This document shows, one piece after another, positions 1-11,690 of a stretch of DNA of 64,000 nucleotides. Origin of the DNA: Lindgomyces ingoldianus. Taxonomy: Eukaryota > Ascomycota > Dothideomycetes > Pleosporales > Lindgomycetaceae. The first letter of the stretch is position 1, and every line of letters starts with the position of its first letter. The notes below the pieces were generated by a model. It worked only from the letters and a program-made list of their open reading frames with translations, was not told the origin of the DNA and made no database searches. The position numbers and the translations under genes are program-made. The stretch lies in NCBI RefSeq assembly GCF_010093535.1, contig NW_022985176.1, positions 1,142,360 through 1,206,359 of the forward strand. Direction: 5' to 3'.

Positions 1-1236
1 GACAGCGACGAGCTAGTGCTCGCTGCTGGCAAATGGACTTCACAACTACACGAGGAGATCTTTGTGTTCGACAACGGATACTGGGAAAAGAGCAAGGACT
101 TGTGGAAAGCCGTCGAGGGCTCGTCTTGGGAAGATGTCATTCTCGACCCTGAAATGAAGAAGAGTCTCATCGAAGATGTGCAAGGCTTCTTTGATAACCA
201 GAAACTCTACGCGGATTTCGCAGTCCCTTGGAAGCGAGGGATCATTCTCCATGGCGTTCCAGGCAACGGAAAGACTGTCTCTATCAAAGCTCTCATGTCA
301 TCTTTATATGGGCGCGGAGATCATATCCCGTCGCTGTATGTCAAGTCATTTGCGGACAAGTGCAATGGCGAAGAGTACTCTATTCGACGCATCTTCCAGC
401 AGGCTCGTAGCTCGGCGCCGTGTCTACTCATCTTCGAGGATTTGGACAGTTTGGTAGGAGACGATGTACGAAGCTATTTCCTCAATGAGGTAGATGGTCT
501 TGAGTCTAACGACGGCATTCTCATGATCGGCTCTACGAACCATCTCGACAGACTCGATCCTGCTATCGCGAAACGCCCAAGTCGTTTCGACCGAAAGTAC
601 CACTTCAAGCTACCCGGTGAGGAAGAGCGCAGCGCTTACACTGCGTACTGGAGGAAGAAGCTCCTCAAGAATGACACTGTGGTGTTCCCCGAGGAACTCT
701 GTCCAATAGTTGCCCAGCTGACGGAAGGCTTCAGCTTCGCGTACTTGAAGGAGCTCTTCGTTATGGCATTGTTGAGTCTTGTTCGGGGACACAAATTCGA
801 TGACTTCGAGATCATTGACAAAGATACGGAATCGGAAGAGAAGAAAGAGGAAGCAAACACTAAGGCAGCCTCCGACTGCTGTGGCGACAGTGAGAAAGCC
901 AAAGTTGAGTCCGAAACGTGTCAATGCAGCAAGAAGTGCGAAAAGTGTGGACTGCTCAAGGAACAAGAAGCCAGGAAACAGGAAGAAGAGGTTGAAAAGA
1001 AAGAGGAAGTTAGGAAGGCCAGGACAGTGATGCCAACCATCGACATCCCGGACCATCTTGTCGATAATCTTCTATTAAGGGTCATTAAACACCAGATTCG
1101 GATCCTACACTCCGAGATGGATAATACGGAAGAGGAGCAATGGCCGTCTGGTAGGAAGACGATGGGTGGCGAGGGCGATGCTGCAGAGGCAAGAGCTCGG
1201 ATGATGATGATGCAGATGAGGCGTAGACGCTGCTGA
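1..1236 (+). CDS. AAA-family ATPase, 5' truncated by window edge
   Basis: The frame is open from base 1, so the N-terminus lies outside the window; 411 codons remain and the stop is at 1234-1236. A single AAA module is visible: Walker A GVPGNGKT near residues 84-91 of the fragment, Walker B LLIFEDLDSL, then the sensor/arginine-finger stretch GSTNHLDRLDPAIAKRPSRF. This is the central-ATPase layout of the Bcs1/spastin-like AAA proteins common in fungi. Downstream is an unusual Glu/Lys-rich segment with a cysteine cluster (CQCSKKCEKC), then a helical C-terminus ending in a Met/Arg-rich tail. No intron is needed in the part seen. The substrate is unknown. The AAA assignment is secure; the subfamily is not. 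Confidence 0.9.
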   Translation, partial: DSDELVLAAGKWTSQLHEEIFVFDNGYWEKSKDLWKAVEGSSWEDVILDPEMKKSLIEDVQGFFDNQKLYADFAVPWKRGIILHGVPGNGKTVSIKALMSSLYGRGDHIPSLYVKSFADKCNGEEYSIRRIFQQARSSAPCLLIFEDLDSLVGDDVRSYFLNEVDGLESNDGILMIGSTNHLDRLDPAIAKRPSRFDRKYHFKLPGEEERSAYTAYWRKKLLKNDTVVFPEELCPIVAQLTEGFSFAYLKELFVMALLSLVRGHKFDDFEIIDKDTESEEKKEEANTKAASDCCGDSEKAKVESETCQCSKKCEKCGLLKEQEARKQEEEVEKKEEVRKARTVMPTIDIPDHLVDNLLLRVIKHQIRILHSEMDNTEEEQWPSGRKTMGGEGDAAEARARMMMMQMRRRRC

Positions 1237-2691
1237 GCGCCATCATCAAGGATTCAGTGTAGTGCATGAGCGTGCCACTGTGGTACCTTAAAAATTTGTT
1301 TCAAACAGAAATCGCTATTGAAAATGCTGGCTTTGTTCCATGGTAGGGCTGTCTCTGACGTTCTTTTCCGCCCAAGTGTACACTCGTGCCCCCTGCAAGG
1401 CTACAACACCTCCTCTTCAGAATAACATACATATCTATACCTAAATGATTCAAAATGATCCTTTCTGATACTCCACCCCTACTTTCAATAACCATATAAA
1501 TGTCCTTTCAACTCCTTGTCCGACACCACTCACCACGACAATACCCCAACGCTACATTAACTCTCACAGCCACAATACGCCACACTCAATTTACCCCTCC
1601 GCAAATGAACATCCAAGCTCAATATGACCAAGAAAGCACCATCCCCGTTTCAAAACAGCCGGTTTGTGCAACCTCGAACGTCACTTCTCGTCTCTCATTC
1701 CCAGCACCGCAATCCTGAGACCATCGGCGTTCCGCGGCAATCGCTCGCTATTAATGAAGAATCTGATTGAAGCTTGCCGTCATGCAAGCTTATTTGGATC
1801 AACATATCGGCCACGCCACGCCGTCTTCCCGCCTCGTCAAACCACTCATAGTGCAGCTTGTCTGGGAGACATGGCGCGATTGGTTCGGGACACTGCTACC
1901 CTTCGCTTCGCTACATGGGAGCCCGGGAATGTGAAAGCCGGTTTTTTTATGCCCTGTTCTGAAGGGAGAGGAGAGAAGAGAAAACGGCGCGTTAGGATAC
2001 GGGGACTTCAGATTTACGATGTGAATGATGCGAATGTGGAGATGTGCATGTGCATGTGCATATGATCTGAGCTGATATGAGACGGTGAGCGAGAAAGCAA
2101 GCAAGTTTGCCCCAATGCTAAAATCCCTACCTTCTTTTTCTCCTGTTGTTCAGCGTCATCCACCATTTGGCTCTTTGTCAAACTTCGTTCCTCCCATTCT
2201 TCCACACAATATCACCGTTTCAAAAACCGAAGCGCGCCCGTCCCGCCTTACATTTGTGCAACATCCACCCCACCCTCGTACCAGAAGCACACACCAAAAA
2301 CAGCTACTCCTATCCATCATTGCCACCTGCAAGACCGATTTGCAAGGGTTTGCTATATGGCGTCACTGTTACTTTCGTAATTCGCACCGTTGCCGTCACG
2401 CTCGCACAAGCAAGCTAGTGCTAACAAGCCGGGGACTTTGGATTGGATTGGATTGGAGGGTACTGTAATTGTCAGGCTGGTATTTCGATACGGGGCGCAG
2501 TGCAACGCAAACTTGTTGTGCGAGCGAACAAGCTTGCATCACTATTTCTCTCACCTCACTTCATCTACAGGCAACTTCAGTCGCACGCAGCTAGCTCAGC
2601 TATTCTCATGACAGTTCATCGATCTTGAACAAAGCACAGCGCAGCAATTCGGGACTTGGAAAAGATATTCGAGGGTACGGATGCTTGCAGG
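1237..2691. other. intergenic spacer with short tandem motifs
   Basis: No convincing gene. The spacer holds the 3' flank of the AAA ATPase and the upstream region of the membrane protein at 2692. Small simple repeats are visible: an ATGTGC-type run at 2041-2064 and a GATTG run at 2441-2457. ORFs here are short, overlap on both strands and show no recognisable domain. Confidence 0.6.
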
Positions 2692-4404
2692 ATGAGAATA
2701 TCACGACGTTATGCCCAGATGGGTTGGCAGATGCTGGGGCTTGCTTTGTTACTTTCGCCTACGTTCGCGGAACAGACATGCTGTAAGTTCCTCTTTTTAA
2801 GGACTAATTCGCTAGTCAATCTCCAACTTCTTTTTCCCCTATCCGCCTCGTTTCTATCTCCTATACTGACAAGAACAGACTACCCCAGTGGCAACACAGC
2901 AGACACGTCTGAACGTCCATGCAGCACCAAAGAGGGTGCGGCCTGCTGTCCCGATAAATGGGAATGTCAGGACAATGGCTTATGCTATAACCCTGCAGCG
3001 AAGATCTATGGTCGATATAGCTGCACAGATAAGAGCTGGAAGAGTCCTTTTTGCCCGTCAAATTTGTGCACTTACAGTATGTCTTTGCTGTCCTTTCGGC
3101 CCTTCTAATTCGCCATGTCTAATCTTCTTACACCACCAAAGAATACTACATCCATTCCTCCCATTGTGCCCCTTGTCTTTGTGTTTAAAGGCTGTAATAA
3201 ATATTCGTCCCGCTGACAAACAGTAGGCATGTTGGCTACGGGTGCAGAAGCACTCACCCAATGTTCCGACCACAACAACCAGTGGTGCTGTGATGCCAAC
3301 CGGGTAGATGTAGACTGCTGTAATGAATCCCCTGAACCACGCCCATTCTTCGAGCTCCATCAAGGCCAGGCATATGCGTCAATCGGTGGAGGCTCAACAG
3401 CCTCAAATGCGCCTACCCTTGCAACCATAACCGGCCACGCGCTCGCATCAGAAACTGGCGGTGGAGGAGGCGCAAAATCATCCTCTTCCCCATCTTCAGC
3501 ATCCAGGGACGCAAACTCTAGCCACGCGGCGAGCTCTTCCAAAGCCAAGAGTACCAAGACCGTTACTAAGGACTCCACATCAACAACCGTCAACTCAGCC
3601 TCCACTCCTGTAACCTCACTCCTCACATCCCTGTCTAGCGGCTCTGCAGGTGTCTTCACAATCATCATAACTTCCATCCTCCTCCCCGCCACAACATCCA
3701 TCACTACACCTAGCACACCCAACCCTCCCTCCTCATCCTCCAAACTCCCTATCATCGTTGGCTGCACCGTCGGTATCCCTCTCGGTCTCATCCTCCTTGG
3801 AATTCTATTATGGCTATTCCGCAAACGCCACCAGCAGCAGAAATCCAATCCACATTCCAACACACAAGACCCTTACGCCAACGGCGTGTTGACCCCAGAA
3901 TTCCAAGGCGGTGCGAAATTGCACAAACCCGGGACGTATAAACACGACGCCGATGTGACGAATGTGCCTGAACTCGCGGGCCAGAGCGTTGGACCTGGAC
4001 GGCCGATTTCGACAATTAAAGGACGCGCGGAGTTGGAGAGTGGAGGTGGATTTGCGCCAGGCGTGGTGCCGCATGCGCCACATTTGGTAGGCGTGGGGGG
4101 AGGGAATGGAGGAGGCGGGTATCCGCAAACGCCACAGAGTAGTTGGGGGAGTGCGCCGCCAGGATATTCGCCAGGGATGAATTCACAGGCCTGGGGGCCG
4201 GGAGCGCAAGGCGCGGTGGCGGGACATGGGCTAGGGATGGGAGATGGTGTTGGCGTTGGTACCGGTGTAGGGGAAGTGGCGACGGAGGGTGGAAGGTATA
4301 TTCCGTATCGACCTCTACATCACCACCAACAGCAGGGACAGCATTTGCACGATTTACCAGAGTTGGCGGAGTTGAATGCTGCGAAGACGCCGCCTGCGGG
4401 ATGA
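2692..4404 (+). CDS. secretory single-pass membrane protein with Cys-rich ectodomain (Mid2/WSC-sensor-like architecture)
   Basis: Three exons: 2692-2782, 2879-3076 and 3224-4404 (or from 3227; both acceptors keep frame), giving 489 or 488 aa. The ATG at 2692 opens a signal peptide (MGWQMLGLALLLSPTFA). The ectodomain carries about fourteen cysteines, including GAACCPDKWEC and NQWCCDANRVDVDCC. A long Ser/Thr-rich stalk follows, then one membrane helix near residues 271-293 (VGIPLGLILLGILLWLF) with a basic stop-transfer RKRH. The cytoplasmic tail is Gly/Pro/His-rich. This is the usual plan of fungal cell-wall sensors and many uncharacterised Mid2-like proteins. A wall-sensing role is inference from architecture only. 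No enzymatic motif is visible. The gene converges on the SBDS-domain gene. Confidence 0.8.
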
Positions 4405-5287
4405 TATGACAGGAGATGACAGAACGTGTCAGTCCAGACACCACCCTCAACTGGGGAGTCAGTGTCGAGAGGAGTAACAGGGAGAGGAAACTTAACATGC
4501 TCAGGAAATACGGTATGAAATGATTTCAGATTCGAAGTGGAGTTTGTCTAAGGCAGGAGCTTTACTCTCCACATATCGAAGGTTTGGATACTAATGGATG
4601 GATGGGCTGGACCTTGGACTTCCTTGGAATGGATTTAGAGAGCATTCACGCCGATGGCGAGCCAGGTACCTACGGGTCTTATATGAAGACAAAGAGAAAT
4701 GCATACATCTATATTTTATGTCACGTTAATATAAATATCTATGCTTGCCTTCGATGATGGTATGTCTATGCATCTGACAGTGATATCGTCTTCAAAACGT
4801 GAGGTATTTATAGTATGGATAATTTTAGGAAAACTGATTAGAGGTTGGAGATCTGTGAAATTGTAGGATAAGAGGGACTGTTCCAATATTTTGAAAGTTT
4901 TTTGGAAAGCCTGAATGGCTGGGGCCGTATGGTGTAATCAAGGGCGGCAATGCATGGGTCCGAAGTATACAGTGAAACAAGCAGAGCTATCATGACATCC
5001 TTCACCTACCACACATATCAAGACACATCCAAACCCAGAATAACAGGTATCAAATCCTTTCATTTATTCTCCTCTTTCAAATACGGAGCCGGATAGACAA
5101 TTCCACTTAACCTCGCTTTTCATTCCAGCAAAGGTAGTCAAATTGATTCAATCAATCCATGTATGAATACGTATTCATGCCGCCATCTTAGGCCAGTAGC
5201 GAAGGATTGTTCCGACGCCTTTCCCCTCATGCTATCCGTAAGTCGTGAGACCGACTTGATATGTCCAGAGGTAGTGCCTAGACTGGC
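4405..5287. other. convergent intergenic spacer
   Basis: This spacer lies between the stop codons of two convergent genes. It is AT-rich around 4680-4900 and presumably holds the 3' UTRs. No ORF or RNA gene can be supported. Confidence 0.6.
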
Positions 5288-5828
5288 CTAGTGTGAGACT
5301 GTCGGACCGTTCATAATGTTGCGGTCGCCTTGGCGTTCCTTGTTCTGTTTGAGGTGTTAATGAGAAGCCAATAGATTGTATTAGAGAGAGGTGGGATAAG
5401 TGGGGATGGAGTGAATCATCATACCTCAACCTCCTGCACGGATCCCTTCTCTAGAATCGCCTTAACAACCTCATCCTCATTGTGCGTTCCGAACTCTGAG
5501 TCTAGCGATCCATTGCTCGCCGCATCGAGGATGCCTTGTGTGCCTTGCCTATACTCACATGTCAATCAGCTATCCCATGATTTGCATCCACGTAGGCCCC
5601 AACTTGCTAACCTAAGCTGGCTAGGGAACATCATAAGTGGGAGGAGGGACTCTGGAGAACTCACTTATGCGTAACAAACACCTTCCACCCGCTCACTACC
5701 TGTGCCAATGGAATCGACGAATCTGCCTTCCAGTCTTGCACCGCCTTAGAGCTATCAACAAAAATGACGAAGTCGTCCTCTTTGCCTTTGAAGTGCACTT
5801 TTGTCTGTTCTGCGTTTCCACGAGTCAT
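5288..5828 (-). CDS. RTC3: SBDS N-terminal-domain small protein (Rtc3/YHR087W-like)
   Basis: Three exons on the minus strand: 5828-5665, 5548-5425 and 5344-5288, joined by introns of 116 and 80 nt with GTGAGT and GTATGA donors. The product is 114 aa. The protein has the free-standing SBDS fold signature: the strand KVHFKGKEDDFVIFVDSS near the N-terminus, then QGTQGILDAASNGSLDSEFG and EDEVVKAILEKGS. Length and motif order match yeast Rtc3 (about 110 aa), a stress-induced RNA-metabolism protein. It lacks the C-terminal domains of ribosome-maturation factor Sdo1, so it is not the SBDS orthologue itself. No single ORF shows this gene; it appears only after splicing. A palindromic CRE-like site lies about 360 bp upstream. 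Confidence 0.88.
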
Positions 5829-6524
5829 CTTACTTCGGTTCTATGGGAAGGGCTCAAAAAGGCTGGTTGGCTGGTGGTTGAGTAGAGTCAGTCGTAGATT
5901 CTATGCGGGGGGGGGAGTTGGAGGTATTGTTGCAGTGTGGTGTGAGAAGCTGGAGGTGTGGGCAGCTTTTGTAGCTCACGCGGTACGTCATGCCAAGCCT
6001 CGCACCTTCACCCGTGAGCTCTCACTCCACCAAGCCCGAGCCTCGTCGAGATTTAGCCTCTGTCCCATCTCTCATACCGGGAGCCTAGTGCCCAGTTTCA
6101 TCACGAGTGAATAAAGCAAGGTGACGCTATTGCTGTATTGCTTGACACTATCCACTACACGTCTTCCATGTCGCCTGAGCCGCAATGACGTCATGGCCGT
6201 GGGAGTAGCCGTCCCAACCCACATAACAACGGCACGGGTGTGCCTTGTAGCAAGCCCCCATGATATGCGTATACGCTTCCACCGTAGTCCCTGGTTTGAA
6301 TATACATGTTGTCTGTCTGCCATGCGCAAAAATAACATCCAACGTTCGGACCTTCGCTGCATCCATCCATTGCAACCATTACGCCAAGACCATTGGAGCT
6401 TTCCCTCCCTCCAACATGTGAGAGCATTCAAAACGAACAAAGAAGGTAGTGTAATCCAATCGTTGAGTGAATTGCCTCAATCCAATCCCACCTAGTCCAA
6501 TTCAATCCAATTCAAAAAGGTTAT
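5829..6524. other. intergenic spacer upstream of the SBDS-domain gene
   Basis: Upstream region of the minus-strand SBDS-domain gene and 3' flank of the RhoGEF gene. It contains TGACGTCA at 6186-6193 and several TCCAAT/CAATCC motifs near 6477-6516. No gene is supported. Confidence 0.55.
6186..6193. promoter_or_regulatory. CRE-like palindrome TGACGTCA
   Basis: This is a perfect 8-bp CRE, the core recognised by bZIP factors of the ATF/CREB family (Atf1/AtfA in moulds). It lies roughly 360 bp upstream of the start of the SBDS-domain gene, whose yeast counterpart responds to stress. The placement is suggestive but a single 8-mer could be chance. Confidence 0.3.
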
Positions 6525-9500
6525 TCAAATCCAGAACTTGAAAATCCTACTCTTGCTTTTCAAGAAACGCTTCGCATGGGGCGTGCCTGTGGATGTAGCC
6601 CGTGGAGGTGGTGTCAACTCTCCCTTCTCTTTTCGTCTTTGCTTTTCGTTCTCACGGTGCTTGTCGAGTTCGACGGTTGTGTCAGGGCTGTGCAGGACGG
6701 CGGTGCCAGATCCGCCCGACAGGGTCCGAGCCTCGAGCCGGCTGCTGAGATCGGTTCGTGGGAGGCTGATGTGTGTTGAGAGACGTCGGGATCGCTTCGG
6801 TTTCCCAGGCGTTGACACCTCGCTTGAGCGCTCTGTTCCCGTGGCGCGATTTGCTAGTCGACGTCGACGGCTGGTAGGGCGGACATCTTGGAGTTCAAAG
6901 TCTGTTGGGAGGAAAGCGGCAGGAGCATTATGGAAGTCGACAACAGCTGGTGCTGGACGACGGTCTGCGGCTGAACGTGCCCGGAGGTTCCCCTGTGAGA
7001 TCTTATGCACCTTACTCCCGAAAGACTCTTCTGAGCGTGTGTTGCTCAGGCTCGAGAAGCTAGGTGAGCGCCGTGAGAAGTTGCTTGCAATGCTTGCCAT
7101 GGAGAGTTTTCTCATGACCGAATTGGCTGAGGCTCGAATCGGATTTTCGACCCTTCGATTCCCCATACCAGGGAACGGTAGTATGTCTTTTGTCCACACA
7201 TCCTCCAGTGCAGTCTCCAATCGGATTCTCTCGGCCCTCCGTGGAGCTAGAGTTGGAACATGGTTCGTGCTCATATGCGACTGCGACCTTGACACCGAAT
7301 TCGGAGCAATCGCCGGCGGCGGATCTGGAGACTTTTGCGCCTGCGTATTCTTAATGATGACCTGAGTCATGTGTGTCTTCGCGCCCAGCGTCTTCGCGCG
7401 ATGGACTGACATTCGTCGGACTAGACTGTCTGCGTGGCCAAAGACAGGTCCGATAGATCTAATATCCAAGGATAGAGATGAGAACATGTCTTGCATAGTA
7501 GACTGGCCCTCGACAAAATCATGCGTTTCGCATACAATACGTTCGCGCAGCTGCGCCTTCCAGACCTCCTCTTCTTGCGATGAACAGGCGCTTAAAATGA
7601 TTTCGTGTAATCGATGGCTGTGCTCGAACACTAGTTTCCAAGTGTAAGGGGCAGTATGGCATTGTAAACCTTCACACTGTTAGTGTTGATTGGGTGTATA
7701 GCGGATGTTTCTACCTCGCCCGTTGTCTGGTTCTTCAATGCTCCCATTCGCAAGAGAGATAGAGGCGACAACGTTATAAGGAATAAAAAGGCGGTTGGTT
7801 GTTGCTAGCATGAGGCAGGATTTGTACAGCGCGCACATCATGTACTGGCCTTTAACTCGCTCTTGGCCCTGAAAGGCGACGTGGAGTACACCGCAGAGAC
7901 GGATATGACCAAGCAACCTGAAGACAAGAGCTCGGGATAGGGTCTAGCGGGTTTAGTGAATGGATGTACAAACCGGATACTGAGAACCCAAACATACTTG
8001 TTCTTGAAATGCCAAGCGATCTTGCAGGAGCCAGGATATTTCAATCAACCTTCGGGTTTTTGGGTCGTCTTTCGCCTTGTTCACTTCGCGAATGGTTTCT
8101 TGGAGACGGAAAAGAGCTTTCTCAAGTTCTCCGTGAGCCTCTGGGTCGTCGTATACGGGCGTGTGGCGACAAAGATCATCGAAAAGGAGCGGGTATTTGC
8201 AGACTCTCTGAATGGGCTGAAGCGATCAAATGTTAACAAGTGTTGCAACCTGCTACTCGATGTACACACCTTGATGAGAAGGTCTGAGAAACTTAAGGCC
8301 TTCCGACTGCTTAACTCTCTGTTGTTATCGGAAGCCACAAGTTTCGACAACGCCTCTACTCCCCTTTCGTACTCGCTCCATCCTTGGAGGCCTTTACACA
8401 GAGAGGTTAGATCCTGCGACATTGTCGTCCAATGCGCTCCATATTCTTCATAAGCAAAGAAACGCCTCATCTATTGACGTATTAGCATAGTATTTAAGCT
8501 AAATACCTGTATCGGGATTGTACATATTTATTGAATATCTTTGCTACGTTGCCTACTGTCTTGGTGTCTGCCACCAATGCCCGGGGGCGGCGATCAGGCG
8601 ATCGGCCAATCTCGAGGGAGTGTCGGAGCCGTCGAGTTACTTTATGTTCAGCGAATCGACCAGGCACCATATCTGCGCTGTGAAAGCGGATATGTTTAGC
8701 CTTTGTTACAGGATATGTCTCCTGGTAGGCACTCTGCGTAAAATCTGCATGGGGGACAGCATGATGAAGCTCGGCGAGGAGATCCTGGTGTAATTGCAGT
8801 ATTTGAGAAAGATTCTGTTGAATCAATGCTCGCATTTGGCCCGCCAGAGTGGGAACTGATGTCAATAACATGAAGTAATCCTGAAAGTGCTTTAGTAAGA
8901 TTCAGCTTCACCAAAAAGGAATAAAGGGTGCCTACGTTGATCAGAACCTTCAAGTCTCCAACGTAGCTCTCCTCGGAGGAGAGCAGCTCTTCAACAATTT
9001 TGCGGCGCTGCACGGAACGCAACCAAGCACCCTCATCAATGACTGGACCGAGAGGGCCTACATTGCTATCTGTAGACCTGCGAGCATCGGAGAAGTTGCT
9101 GCTTCTGTTCTCGACCCGAATCTTGTTTGGAAACGCACCTCCATCTGAGCGGGGAGCAATGCTTGCGCTGGCTAAAGTGATTGAGGCAGACTTTACGGCC
9201 GTGACACAACCCATTGAGGATGACACAGACTCAGATTTTCTGCGTATTGATTCAGGAACATGGGGAAGCGGCGCCAGCATGGCCGAGTCCCCGTTCCCAA
9301 CATCAACTGGCCAGCCCTGCGTCGCTGATAGCTGCTCTTTTCGGCGTTGAACATGCCGGCGTCTCAGAGTACTCATCCAGCGCCGAAAAGGTGGCGGGCT
9401 GACTTCAATCGTTACGGGGGGCAGTGCTGGCACATCACTCGGCTCGCTGCCAGTGTTATCTGAGAACCGGCACCTGGGAAGAGGAATATGGATAGCATCG

Positions 9501-9997
9501 TAGAGGTCGAAGATTTCGTGGCCTTGGTCACCACCACCGCTGCCGCTGCCATCGATGATCACTAGCTCCCCAGCGTACTGGTCGTCAGATGTAGAGCCTG
9601 TGGACAACTCCATGTCGTCGACTTCGTCCAAGCGAATCCCAGGAGCTGCGAGGAAATGCATGAAAGATGGGGGAGGTCGGTTCATCCCACAGCTCCTCTT
9701 GCCAGGTGCATGATTCAATGGCCCAACATCAGCGCCATCTCGCTGACCCCTTTGTTTGAGATCCAGAAGTGAGCGGGATGTCAAAGGCGGCGGAGTATTT
9801 TCAGTTCCACGGAGCCAAGCTCCAGTCCTATCTGAACATATGGAGTAGAGTGAGGAAGCAGATGCGTTCCGAGTCGTGATATCTCGAAGCGTAGCAGCAG
9901 TGTTGTCTTTAAGAGGCGAACATGAACGGAGATAGGGATTGTCGCTGAAGGAGCGCTTCAGGGGACTATGCGGACGGAGAGACAGCACGTAGGCCAT
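6525..9997 (-). CDS. Rho guanine nucleotide exchange factor (DH-PH protein)
   Basis: Six exons: 9997-8936, 8880-8524, 8470-8270, 8216-7998, 7943-7715 and 7669-6525. The introns are 55, 53, 53, 54 and 45 nt; the 53-nt one at 8471-8523 carries the branch site TGCTAATAC. Product 1070 aa. I chose the start MAYVLSLRPHSPLKRSFSD; an in-frame ATG-equivalent exists 30 codons upstream. Residues 1-330 are disordered and Ser/Pro-rich. The Dbl-homology domain begins at EELLSSEESYVGDLKVLIN (about 336), continues through NKYMRRFFAYEEYGAHW and ends with PIQRVCKYPLLFDDL, the conserved CR3-type helix. A PH-like domain follows (VFRLLGHIRLCGVLHVAFQG, about 620-740), then a basic disordered tail. It should activate a Rho/Cdc42-type GTPase in polarity or wall signalling; the specific GTPase cannot be read from sequence. 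The last acceptor is AAG. Confidence 0.9.
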
Positions 9998-10766
9998 TTC
10001 GACTTTCGGTAGAGCCCTAGGCACTAATGCATAGGTTGGGTATGGGAGTATCTGGCGGCATGGAAGATAAATATTATTTCCGAGCACTGGGGCGACGAGT
10101 TAAGGAAAGACAAGTGAGGACGAGGAGCTCCGGAGAAGGCCCCGATGATGAAAGAAAACTCTCAAAATGCCAATGCAAAGAAAGAAAGAGTTGAATGCAA
10201 AGGAAAGCGCAAAGAGAGAGCTAATGCTGGGAACGATGGCAGTTGTGCATGTAGCTGTTGTAGGCAAGGACTAGTGCGTGTCATAGCACAAGCGCAAGGC
10301 TTTTCTTTGGCATCGACCCTGCTAATACCAAAGAAGCGTGCGTGCGAGTATCACAGAATAATCTGGAGAAGTCGTATTCTACAGTAGAAATAACGAATCC
10401 ATGATCAGAGCCTGGATCAAGGTCCTGCGGCATCTTTTTGTAAGGGAGTGCGCCACGCAACCACCTCTCAATGAATGTCCAGCAAGAGTGTTCTATGTGG
10501 AGAACACAATAAGATGAGGACCAATGGCCGGGCCCTATGGCAACTTTTTTGTTCCGTGGATGCGAAGGAGAGATGACGATGTTCGGGGACCATCACTGAT
10601 TATGGCGAGCACGGGCCGAGGTGAGCTTTACGCGATTTAACAAGCCTCGGCGTGGAAGACCGGGAGGCTGTTAAATTGCACCTGACTAACCTACGGCCAA
10701 CAACCCCACATTTGAAGTTCTGCCTCGACCCACCCCTCCGATTCGCAAACTTATCTGCGTCTCCCG
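9998..10766. promoter_or_regulatory. divergent promoter region RhoGEF / NAS2
   Basis: This spacer separates the starts of the minus-strand RhoGEF and plus-strand NAS2, so it must carry both promoters. It is purine-rich at 10145-10215. No ORF with a recognisable product is present. Confidence 0.5.
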
Positions 10767-11690
10767 ATGGGATTACATATGGATGATATTCATGCGCCGA
10801 CGGTGGCTTCAGGCCCGGCCTCTTCAGGCTACTCAAATGGCGTCCCGAAGCAGCAGTTGACGCTGATCGAGCTTATTGCGGAGAAGGACAGGGTGGAGGC
10901 AGAGCTCAAGGCGTTGGGACAGGTGCTGGATTCTGTAAGGACCCTCAATCCCAGATCTACGTCACGTACTGAAGTTTACTATCTAGCATGGAGTCAATAT
11001 GAACACTACCCTGACGACCTTTGACGGCTTTCCCCGAAGTGATATCGATGTTCCCCAAAGTACGAATGACCTCAACCACCCTGAGGCTAGAGTTGACGCT
11101 GTTGGGCAGTCCGGACTACGAGAGCGCGAATAATACGACTGAAGAATGACTATAAAGATCTCATGGCTCGAATTGAAAAGGGTCTTCACGAGCACCATGC
11201 ACGACTCGCCGAAAGAGCTCAGAACACCGCTGTTCCTAGTCAAGCTTCTCTTGCAAGCGGCTCCGCCGCGACAGCCCTTGAAGCACCTTTCGCTAAAGTC
11301 AACAGTGTTGTTTCTGGAAGTCCGGCTGACTTTGCAGGACTGAAAGTGGGAGACAGCATCACTAAGTTCGGTTGGGTCGACTGGACGAATCACGAAAAAT
11401 TAAGTCGGGTGGCTGAAGCTGTCTCACAGAACGAAGGAGTGAGTTGGCCCCACAACGCTCTGTTGGCATGCATGTATTGTTTCTGAAGTGATTGTGCTAC
11501 AAGACATGCTATCATCAGGTGAAAACATCTTTACGGAGAGCAGCTAACTATGTTACAGCTGCCAATCACTGTCAAAGCGCTGCGTCTTAGCGCCTTAGGC
11601 GGTCCGTCGGAATCTATCCAGATGCAGCTCACACCAAGGCAGAATTGGGGAGGTAGAGGTATGCTGGGCTGCCATTTGCTTCCACTGTAG
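10767..11690 (+). CDS. NAS2: 26S proteasome regulatory-particle assembly chaperone Nas2 (PSMD9/p27)
   Basis: Four exons: 10767-10934, 10987-11059, 11110-11438 and 11559-11690, with introns of 52, 50 and 120 nt. Product 233 aa, the usual size for the family. The N-terminal coiled-coil part includes LIELIAEKDRVEAELKALG, MNTTLTTFDGFPRSDIDVPQ and IRTTRARIIRLKNDYK, the hallmark Nas2 block. The C-terminal half is a PDZ-like domain (KVNSVVSGSPADFAGLKVGD). Nas2 binds the Rpt5 ATPase tail during base assembly in the cytosol. The start could also be the second ATG four codons downstream (10779). Confidence 0.95.

Noticed and set aside
6538..7365. 275-codon plus ORF
   Set aside because: Antisense to the last exon of the RhoGEF; Arg/Ser composition follows from the opposite strand.
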